Assembly: GCA_033060915.1 (NCBI GenBank)
Contig: CM065392.1
Span: forward strand, 13,593,001 to 13,657,000
Direction: 5' to 3'
DNA: 64,000 nt
Source: Euryodendron excelsum
Taxonomy: Eukaryota; Streptophyta; Magnoliopsida; Ericales; Pentaphylacaceae
The translations under genes were made by a program, and so were the position numbers. The notes under the pieces are model-generated. The model saw nothing but the letters and a program-made list of their open reading frames with translations, had not been told where the DNA came from and ran no database searches. Below, one piece after another: positions 46,772-55,819 of the stretch; within the stretch, counting starts at the first letter, position 1, and every line of letters starts with the position of its first letter.

Positions 46772-46893
46772 TGGCGCCACTAGTAGTGGCGCCAAGCCAA
46801 AAAATGGCCTGGCGCCACTCCTAGTGGCGCTAGTGTAAAGTTTGCCCTGGCGCCACTGCAATAGGCGTCAGGTTTGTCCTCCCTCTATAAATA
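46772..46893 (+). promoter_or_regulatory. Palindrome cluster and TATA box of E 3' LTR
   Basis: TGGCGCCACTA-G-TAGTGGCGCCA at 46772-46794 is perfect. Two weaker copies follow, and TATAAATACAGAGCC begins at 46886. The promoter faces the inverted D2 LTR. Confidence 0.7.
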
Positions 46894-47789
46894 CAGAGCC
46901 TCCTTTAACGTGAAGAGGGTCTGCAAACTTAACCTAAAAATCATATATTTCGATACACAAAGCTCGAGCACCTCCAAAAACCCTAGTTTCCTTAGGTTCT
47001 CCAAACCCTAGCCACCCTACACAAACCCTAGCCTCCTATACACTCATACACTCCCCCATACACTCATACACTAGCGTTCAACCACCCTTCGAAGACTTGA
47101 AGAGCTGCCATCTAAAGCATGAAGACAACCCTTGAAGATTGAAGACGAAGATCAAGACGAAGACCGAAGACTGAAGACTGCACGGCGCGCAAAATAAACA
47201 AGACATACGGTAGGCTCCCTATTTAAATTTCTGCACTTCCCCCTCTCTCTTCTCTCTCCGACCCACTTGGGTTTTCTCTATTTTAATCCCCCATCTCTTT
47301 CCCCCCCTTTCTTTGCATGCTTGAAACAAGGGGACTCTCGGTCCATGTGTAGGATTAGACTGTTGGAGAGTCACCGTGTCGGGGGCTTTCTTCTAGTGTA
47401 ACCAAAGACCACGTGGGTCCGGCCCCCTTAATTATGTGGTGAAGCCTTAGCCTTGTATGTTCACGACCCCAAAATTGCATTGTGCATATCATGATCTTGC
47501 ATCTTCCAAAAAACTGTTTTCAAAATTGTTTTTCAAATCGTTTTCAATCTTGTTTTCGAAATTGCATCAAAATCCCTTTTTCAAAAACTTGTTTTCAAAG
47601 CCACAATCCTAGAGTGATTCTAGCTTTTCCATGGCTAGGATTGCTTTAGGAAAGTGTTACATTCAAAGTGACCAACATGGTCCATATTTTCAACCCTTGT
47701 TGTTTTCAAAACCACTTTCTTAAAAAGGTTCTAGCCTTCTTAGGACTAGAATCGTTTTAGGAAAGTGAGATGTTTTTACACCTTCTAAA

Positions 47790-49310
47790 AACTCTCTTCA
47801 AAAATCTCTTCCTAAAAATCTCTTTTTCAACTTACTTTCCTAAAACTCTCCTCTCCAAAATTGTTTTAAAAAATTCCTTCCAAAATCTAATTTTCAAAAC
47901 TCCCTTTTTCAACTCCTTTCAAAAATCCTCTCCCCAAAATCCACTTTCTAAAAACTCTCTCCAAAAATCTTTCCAAAAAACTCCCTTTCCAAAATCTTCC
48001 TTCTAGAAATTCCCCTCTAGGATTTTCCTTCCAAAAACTCCCTCTTGAAACACACTTTCCAGAAACTCCTTCCTAGGATTCCCTTCTAGAAAATCTACGT
48101 TTCTAAAAACACACTTTCCAAAAACTCTTTTCTTAGAGCCCCAAATCAAGCCTTAGAACCCACAATTAGGAAACCCTAATTTTCTTTCCAAAAACATGGT
48201 TTTCAAACTTTGCCCCAAACCTAGATTTTCAAAATCTCTAGTTTTCACATCCAAACTATACATATTTTCAAAATCTCTTTTCTACGTCAAAACTATAATT
48301 TTGCAAAACTAGGGTTTCTAGAATTTTCCTTTCCAAATCCTTACCCAAATCCTATCTTCCTTTTAGGAAACCAAATCAAATCTCCCCGTTTAGGAAACTA
48401 GATTCCGTCCTCCGTTTTTGGAAATAAAATCCAACTTTTCTTTTTTAGAAACCAAATCCAATATCTTCCTAATCCTCCACTTTCCTAAATCTTAAGTTTC
48501 CAAAACTTGAACATAAAAATCTTTCCTAATTCAACCCTTTTCTAATTCTACCCTCCTTTCAAATCTTAACTTTTCAAACCTAAGTTTTCAAACTCTTCCT
48601 AAACTCAAACCTTTCCTAATCTCAAGATTTCCTAAAATCCTAAAACTTTCTAAATCCTAAACTTTCTAAATTTGAAACTTTCTCAAGTTAAATTTTTCTA
48701 AACCTAAATCTCTCCAAAATTCTAAGCTTTCCAAAACTTCAACATCTTTCCAAATCTAAGACTTTTCGAAACTCAAAACTTTCTTAATTCAAGACTTTCT
48801 TAAGTTGAAACTTTTCTTAATTCAAACATTTCCTAAAACGAAACTTTCTTACTTTCAAAACTTTCCTTTTTCAAACCTTTCCAATTTTCAAAACTTTCCG
48901 ATTTTCAAAACTTTCCTAATCTGAAAACCTCTCCTTTTTCGAAAACTTTCTTAATTCAAAACTTTTCTAATTCAAAACTTTCCTAAACCTAAAACTTTCC
49001 AAAAATGAAACTTTTCAAAAATAATATTTTCCTAATTCGAAACTTTCCTAATCCAAATCTTTCCTAAATTCCAAGTTTCCAAATCTTTCAAAATCTTCCA
49101 AATCCAACATTCCAATCTAATATTTCTTAATCTCAAGTCTAGGTTTCCTAAACCTCCATCTTTCCAAAACCAAGTCTTTCCAAAATCTATCTGTTCAAAT
49201 CAAAGTCCAATTTTCTCAATTTCAATTTCTAATCTCCTCTTCTAATTTCAAGTCAAATTCAATTTTCAATTCAATCTCTTTTCAAATCAAACCTTCTATT
49301 TTCAATTGGA
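47790..49310 (+). repeat. Pyrimidine-rich degenerate repeat in U5 of E 3' LTR
   Basis: CTTTCCTAAA and TTCCAAAACTC units, as in the 5' LTR. Frames within it are not genes. Confidence 0.8.
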
Positions 49311-49322
49311 CTCCGGTCCGAA

Positions 49323-49358
49323 CTACGACTGACCTGATTCTTCCAAAGGGTTACGTAG
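49323..49358 (+). ncRNA. Two-stem U5 element (E 3' LTR)
   Basis: Outer CTACG / CGTAG arms are intact. The inner stem is weakened (TCTT ... GGGT). 36 nt. Confidence 0.5.
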
Positions 49359-50749
49359 GCAACCTTCATAGGTGTGGTCACAATAATTTTCAAACTTTCA
49401 ATTCCACCCTCATGGGTGTGGTTTCCAAAATCTTTCCAAATTTCAAATTCTAATCAATTTTCAAATTTCAATTTCAAAATTTCAATTTTCAAATTCCTAT
49501 TTGCAAGTTTTCAAAGTTTCCAATTTCAATTCCATCTTTTCAAATCTATTTTCAAATCAAATCAATTTCTTTTCAAATCAATTTCTATTTTCCAATTCTT
49601 TCATCTTGCACTTGCATATCATGCATCATGCTAAATTAGTTTTCAAACATTGTTTTTCAAAGTGAATGGGGTTGAACTATAGTTAATTAAAGACTCTCAT
49701 AGGTGAATCTAGGGTAGATTGACATGTAGGTACTGAAAGGGCGGGGTAGGGTGATAGCTTAGTGCGTCTTCCCTACACGTAACCAACCTCCGAACTTAGG
49801 ATCACTATTTTCAAAGACCAAAAGGAGTTATTTTTCAAAAAAGGGCTAAATATTTTCCAAAGGTTGCCAAACAACCTGTTTTCTTGAAAACCCTCTCTCG
49901 AGGAGATATTTTCAAATTGTTTTCCAAAACCCTAAGTGTAGTCTTCGGACTACGCTTAGTTTTTAGGTGACCTAACTCACCTTAATCAAGTTAGGTGGCG
50001 ACTCCGAATCTTTTTCAAAAGCCCTTTATTTCAAATCTATTTTCAATTCAAATCTAGTTGCACTCATTTTTCTAGGAGGGTGAGTTCTAACGAGAGAGTA
50101 CAGCATTTTTTCCACTTGGGTGAGTATTCCTCGAGTGCGAAAAATCTGGGCGCGACAAACATACAAGGTTAAGGCATCACCACATAATCAAGGGGGCCAG
50201 ACCCACGTGGTCTTTGGTTAGACTAGAAGAAAGCCCCCGACACGGTGACTCTCCAATAGCCCAATCCTACACATGGACTGGGAATCCCCTTGTTTCAAGC
50301 ATGCAAAGAAAGGGCGGAAAAGAGATGGGGGATTAAAATAGAGAAAACCCAAGTGGGTTAGGAGAGAGAAGAGAGAGGGGGGAAGTACGAAAATTTAAAT
50401 AGGGAGCCTACCTTGTATCTTGTTTATTTTGCGTGCCGTGCTGTCTTCGGTCTTCGGTCTTCGGTCTTGATCTTCGTCTTTCGTCTTCAAAAGTTGTCTT
50501 CAAGCTTCGGGTTGCAGCTCCTCTAGTCTTCAAAAGATGGTTGAAGGCTAGTGTATGAGTATATGGGGGAGTGTGTAAGTGTATAGGAGGCTAGGGTTTG
50601 TGTATGATGGCTAGGGTTTAGTGTAGGGTGGCTAGGGTTTGGAGAACCTAAGGAAACTAGGGTTTTTGGAGGTGCTCGAGCTCTGTATATCGAATTGTGT
50701 GATTTCTAGGTTAAGTTTGCAAACCCTTTTCACGTTGAACGAGGCTCTG

Positions 50750-50875
50750 TATTTATAGAGGGAGGACAAACCTGGCGCCTGTTGCAGTGGCGCCAGGCCA
50801 AATTCTACACTGGCGCCACTAGGAGTGGCGCCAGGCCATTTTTTGGATTGGCGGCACTAGTAGTGGCGCCAGCCA
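50750..50875 (-). promoter_or_regulatory. TATA box and palindrome cluster of D2 3' LTR
   Basis: TATAAATACAGAGCC on the minus strand (50750-50757). Upstream in element sense lie GGCGCCACT-AGG-AGTGGCGCC and two related inverted repeats. Confidence 0.7.
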
Positions 50876-51134
50876 ATTAGGAAAGATTTAAGGTCGGCAA
50901 GCAACGTATCTTTGACTAGATTTGGGCGCCTGTACTAGTGACTACCATGTAATTTTTAGTCTGGCTTCACTAGGAGTGACTCCGGAAAGTCCGGGAATGA
51001 TTTGAAGGAGCCGGGAATGACCCGGGGGGCCGGAAAGGAGCAGGAACACTTAAAATAGTGTCCTGGAGGTATTTGACTTGAAAAATGAAGATAGGATGCG
51101 TCGGAAAGGTCGACCGAGCCATTAGGGGCAAAAC

Positions 51135-51765
51135 AGTCAACCGGACCGAAAAACTGCCGAGACAGACTCAAACTGTCCCGGAAGAAGACTTGGGATCTGG
51201 AAACATTATTTAGAATGTTCCCAGAGGTTGCTAGTTGGATTCCCAGAGCCGGCCAGGTCAGAAAAGGAGACCGGCCCACCAGGGGCAAAACGGTCATTTT
51301 GTACTGGGTTTGCCGGAACTGACTCGGAATGGTTCGGAAAGGTAAAGGGAGGTTGAGAATACTATAAAAAGTATTCTCGGGACATTACCGGTTTGATACC
51401 TAGAGCCGGTGTGGTTGAAGAAGGAGACCGGCCCTCTAGGGGCAAAACGGTCATTTTGTACCGGGTTGGCCGGAACTGACTCGGAATGATCCGGAAAGGT
51501 AAGGGAAGGTTGAGAATACTATAAAAAGTATTCTCGGGTCATTACTGGTTTGATACTCAAAGCCGGTATGGTCGAAGAAGGAGACCGGCCCTCCAAGGAC
51601 AAAACAGTCATTTTGTACCGGGTTGGCTGGAACTAACTTGGAATGATCCGGAAAGAGAAGGGAAGGTTGAGAGCACTATAAAAAGCCATCTTAGAGGGTT
51701 ACCGGTTTGATACCCAGAGCCGGTGTGGTTCCCGGGGCATCCGGATGCCTAGGGGCAAAATGGTC
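51135..51765 (-). repeat. Phased ~157-bp U3 repeat, D2
   Basis: The GGTC (or AGTC) of the CAAAACGGTCATTTT block falls at 51135, 51292, 51449, 51606 and 51762: spacings 157, 157, 157 and 156. This is the longest regular run in the window. Confidence 0.8.
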
Positions 51766-51859
51766 ATCTTGACCGGAAAGTCTCGAAAAAGGTCCTAAGG
51801 GTAATTTGGTCACTTTTCACCGAAGTGGGCTAACAGCCACTGGTGTTGACCTAGGTTTT

Positions 51860-52440
51860 GAGTGTTTCCGCCACTCTAATGGTGTGAGTATTTTCGCTAC
51901 TCGGACGGAGTTGATGATTTGTGAGTATTTCCGCTACTCTAACGGTTCTATGAGTATTTCCGCTACTCTAACGGTTCTATGAGTATTTCCGCTACTCTAA
52001 CGGTTCTGTGAGTATTTCCACTACTCTAACGGTTCTATGAGTATTTTCGCTACTCTAACGGTTCTGTGAGTGTTTCTGCCACTTTAACGGTTTGGTGAGT
52101 AGTTTTGCTACTTGGACCGTCTCGAGGAATAAACTGTCTCGAGAGAGGGATTGGAAAGGGGTCTTACCGTCTCCGAAGAGACGTGCCTGGGTTGGAACCG
52201 TCTCGAGGAATAAACTGTCTCGAGAGTGGGATTGGAAAGGGGTCTTACCGTCTCCAAAGAGACGTGCCTGGATTGTGAGTGTTTCGGCCACTCTAACGGT
52301 TTTGTGAGTATTTCCGCTACTCTAACGGTTTTGTGAGTGTTTCCGCCACTCTAACGGTTTTGTGAGTGTTTCTGCCACTCTAACGGTTTTGTGAGTAGTT
52401 TTGCTACTCAGACCGTCTCGAGGAATAAACTGTCTCGAGA
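51860..52440 (-). repeat. 29-bp and TTCG-hairpin repeats of D2 U3
   Basis: Units GAGTATTTCCGCTACTCTAA + CGGTTCTAT (29 bp) are in near-perfect tandem at 51930-52060, followed by CGTCTC / GAGACG hairpin units (52170-52265). Confidence 0.8.
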
Positions 52441-52650
52441 GAGGGATTGGAATTGAAATAAGAAAGGACAATGCCCCTAAGGGCATTTTGGTCATTTTGC
52501 CTCTATTTGGGCCTGACAGGCCCGCGAAGCGATGGAAAAATGGAATTTGGACCTAGAGAATTGGTTTCGATTGGAATATGCCCAAAATGACTTGAAAACA
52601 AGTCTGGACGGAGTGTGGACTGCCGAGCGGTAAAAAATGGGGTGCTTACA

Positions 52651-52668
52651 GCTGCCCCTCTTTTTCTG
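52651..52668 (-). promoter_or_regulatory. Polypurine tract of element D2
   Basis: CAGAAAAAGAGGGGCAGC in minus-strand sense, directly beside the LTR start. Confidence 0.85.
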
Positions 52669-52851
52669 TCTTTGCTTGTCAAAGATAGAAAACGATAAGA
52701 GTAAGAGTCCCATGTTGACCGCGAGGCAGTCGGAGGGACGGACACCGAAAATCTTTCGACAACGGGGGTCAAAAACGGATAACGGACCAAAAAGGCCTTC
52801 GAAAACAAGTTTTGGCAGGAAAAAGGGCAAAACTGCCCAAAATTTATAACT

Positions 52852-52912
52852 GGCGCCACTAGCAGTGGCGCCTTTGGTAAAAAAGCACTGGCGCCTCTGC
52901 TAGTGGCGCCAG
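52852..52912 (+). promoter_or_regulatory. GGCGCC palindromes upstream of antisense PMD copy 2
   Basis: GGCGCCACT-AGC-AGTGGCGCC (52852-52872, perfect 9-bp arms) is followed by TGGCGCC...GGCGCCA (52889-52912). A TTTATAA lies just to the left (about 52843). This is the LTR palindrome reused at the antisense gene. Confidence 0.6.
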
Positions 52913-53103
52913 GCTTAAGGTTAAAAACCAAAAAAATTCTAGTTCGAACACCCACGGGATTTGAAGAGTTTTTTGCAAATTTGTGAGGCATTGCGAGGAA
53001 TCCGTCTTGGACATTGAAGGAGCACTCCTTGGGGACCACGGGTGATTGCCGGAGGGAGTCCACGTCACCGGAAGTGAAGATTTCGCCGGAGAACTTTCAA
53101 AAG

Positions 53104-53972
53104 GTGAGTTTTCAAAGTTTGTTGATTTTGATGTGTAGAACTTCGTTTGAATCATGTGAATAGTGAAAATTGATGTTTTGATATGTTTTGAACATTTTGG
53201 TGATGTTGTTTTTGCAATTTGATGGTTGTTTGATTGAATTTGAGTGATTATATGTAAATGTGTGAAGAGGGTTTTCTGCAAGAATAGGAAATTTGTTCCT
53301 ATAAGCATGGATATTGGGTTTTCTGGCCATGTTTTTGTGCAATATGCCTTAGAAAAATGTGTTTGACAACCGTACGAAGTTTTGTGATTTTTTAAAAACT
53401 CGGTGAATTTTTGATTTTTTGAAAAATAGAAAAATATTTAGAAAATTAGAAAATTCAAGAAATTGATGAAATTTTTAAAGTTTGAAATTTGGAAAAATGT
53501 AGGAATATTTTGAAAACATTTGAGGTGATTTTGAAAAATTTTGGAAGCCTTTTGAAAACCATTGATTTATTTGAAAAATAAAACATGAGTTTTGCAAATT
53601 TTGAAAAATTGAAAAGTGTGCACGGGTGCCATTGTTACGTGATTGTGGTGTTGGAAGGTGCATATTTCGTGTTTTGTGTTGATGTCATGGGCGTTGTAAG
53701 GGCCACTTTTAAACGGGACTCTGCCGAAATTTTTAGAAATTAAGAAAATAGTTGGTTAAAGTTTTAGAAATAAAATCTTTTTGAAGGAAAAAGGCAGAGA
53801 ACCCTTGAGATGTGATTTGGAGTTGGAAAATCAAGATGTGTGAAGATTTTGTTTTTGATTTGTTATTGCGAAATCCTTTATTTGTTTTGTGTTATTTGTT
53901 TGTTTTATTTTACTGTTATTTAAGATGTATGGATGGTATATTTACATCACTTACCTTGGCTTACCTTTTCAG
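53104..53972 (+). other. Predicted intron 1 of antisense PMD copy 2
   Basis: AAAAG|GTGAGT at the left and TTACCTTTTCAG|GATGG at the right, 869 bp, AT-rich. It lies in the 5' untranslated part and ends one base before the ATG. Confidence 0.6.
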
Positions 53973-53973
53973 G

Positions 53974-55819
53974 ATGGCAGACGCAGGTGATGACGGTTCC
54001 GATAGGAGACGCCGCTCGGGGAAGGCGGCCCGGACCGATTCTGCTGGCGGTTCTAGTCGATCCAGAGGTAGTCGACGATCCACCGGACGATCCTCATCCA
54101 GCCAGAGCGGGCAGGGGAGTAGAATACCTGTCGACCCTTTTCCTCCGGTTAAGCAGGCTTTTGCTGAGGAGATTGACGCCGAGGAGGAGGTACCGGGCCT
54201 TGGGGACCAGGTGACTAGCTATGGGAGAGCTTCTTCCAGGCACAGGCAGACAGACGCTGACTTGGGAGATTTGCAGATACCAGATGTCCCACCTCTCGGG
54301 GATCTGGCCTATCACCCTAGTGTATATTCCAGATAGCATTTGCCACCTCCACGGGTACATACAACTTTTCGAGGGGTTGTTCACCAGGTTTTTGTGACCA
54401 TGCAGCAGGCTGCCCCATCATACCGCGCCTTCTTGGCAGAGATCAGGTTTGGCGCCTTTATGGGATTACAGGCTAACCGCCTGAACCGGCATTTGGTACT
54501 GGCATTGGTTGAGCGGTGGTTCGGGGAGACTGGGACCTTCCATTTTGTCGGCTTCGAGTTAGGCCCCACTCCTTTAGATTGGGCGATTATTACAGGACTC
54601 TCCTTTGTCGGCCGGCGGATCACCCTGCACCCGGTCAGCAGGGACGAGGCTTGTTTGCTATTGGACTTGCCTCAGCTTGAGCATTCTGCCTTCCCAGTCT
54701 CTTGGATTAGTCAGGGTGAGCGTACTTTTGCTATTGAGCCATCACTTGCCAGGCGGGATATCATGAGACGGCGACTTGTGTTATATATCATCTTCAGCTG
54801 CTTCTGCAACAACAATAAGTCACTCGTGCTGTGCCGTCTGGTGAGTATAGTTGCCGATCTGGGAGCTTTGTCTGAGTTGGACTGGGGGTCCTTTTCTTTT
54901 GGCTGCTCTTTTTGATCGATGCGGGTTCGGACTTCTTCTCGTTGGGGCAGCATGACTAGCTTTTGGCCCTTCCTTGTTTGGTGGAGTTACGAGTACCTGC
55001 TGGTGCGTCGCCCTGCAGTTGTTGAGGATGATCTCTATCCTCGCGCTTTGAGGTGGGCTCGTGACCGGGTAGCCCAGCGATTGGAGATTACTGACTTCGT
55101 GATGCTCCGGGCTAACCTGGAGCTGATTGAGGCGAGGGATATGACCTGGCGGCCCTTCATTGGATCAGTCCATTACGAGACAGTCCGGTACCTGGTCTCG
55201 TTGTCCTTATCGAGAGCTGCTTTTCTCAGTGATGACACCTGGGAGTCCTATCTTGGAGAGCGGCATTGGCAACAGTTTCACGAGGAGTTTCGATCAGCAA
55301 GGGCTCCGCCAGAGTATATGTTTGGAGCCCTGGTGGCCGGAGTGCCCATCCTCTACCAGGAGCGCCAGCCAGGTGCCGAGTTCTTGCTTCCTCCGGATAC
55401 GGATTATGCCGCGCACTTCGGGGCCCATTCGGTTGGTGCCTTCACCCGGTTTGAGGTAGTAGTCGGCGGGTATGTTGTTGGCCAGGAGGTGGTTGACTTG
55501 TGGTGCCGGGCTGGAAGATATGTGCCCCAGGCCGAGTTTACTGCTGTGAGAGACTAGAGAGATCGGTACCAGATGGAGCGGGACCAGTACCAGGCCGATG
55601 TAGCTTCCTTGACGGCTCAGTTATCTCAGATGGGTGGTGGGGGGGTAAGTTATTCTCTCTTTGCTGCTTATTGCTCTGCTGCTGCTTAGCTCCTTTTGCT
55701 TGCAGCTGATTTTGGTTCTATCTTCCCTGTAGGATGGTGGTGCTTCGAGTAGTTATCCTCGTCCTCCGATGCCGGGTTTCAGGGATTTTGATCCAGATGA
55801 TATTGATTTTGACCTGTGA
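53974..55819 (+). pseudogene. Antisense plant mobile domain (PMD) gene, copy 2, nearly intact frame
   Basis: A single frame runs from the ATG for 557 codons, interrupted only by TAG (54334-54336), TGA (54913-54915) and TAG (55555-55557), then by an 88-bp intron (55645-55732) and a final exon ending FDPDDIDFDL. The full length would be 585 residues. Order: a short acidic start, an Arg/Ser-rich stretch (residues about 10-50, possible nuclear signal), the PMD from about residue 145 with ERWFGETGTFHF (about 180), ELGPTPLDWAIITGLSF, LYIIFSCFCNNNKS and FWPFLVWWSYEYL (about 330), a polar tail DRYQMERDQYQ, and an acidic end. PMD proteins are linked in plants to transposons and to gene silencing. The function here is unknown. 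The gene is antisense to its element, next to the PPT. Confidence 0.8.
55645..55732 (+). other. Predicted intron 2 of antisense PMD copy 2
   Basis: GGGG|GTAAGT ... CTTCCCTGTAG|GATGG. It is phase 0 and joins MGGGG to DGGASSS. The same 88-bp length is kept in D1. Confidence 0.7.

Larger units (their letters stand above)
45219..50157 (+). mobile_element. Element E 3' LTR (4939 bp)
   Basis: It starts TGTAAGTACCCC and ends GGGCGCGACA. It carries the same parts as the 5' LTR: hairpin and 29-bp repeats (45425-45945), 157-bp units (46037-46560), palindromes (46772-46873), TATA (46886-46893), the pyrimidine tract (47790-49310) and the two-stem element (49323-49358). The flanking five bases (AACAT) do not match those left of the 5' LTR (GTTGC). 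Confidence 0.9.
50158..52650 (-). mobile_element. Element D2 3' LTR, truncated to U3 and R
   Basis: On the minus strand it starts TGTAAGCACCCC at 52650, beside the PPT, and is nearly identical to the E LTRs. It stops at 50158, in what corresponds to E 3' LTR position about 47460, exactly where the E LTR ends. U5 is missing. Contents are 29-bp repeats (51860-52440), five 157-bp units (51135-51765), palindromes (50771-50875) and TATA (50750-50757). Confidence 0.85.

Noticed and set aside
51930..52080. Regular 29-bp repeats resembling a CRISPR array
   Set aside because: The units are directly tandem without unique spacers, lie in a plant LTR U3, and no cas genes exist here.
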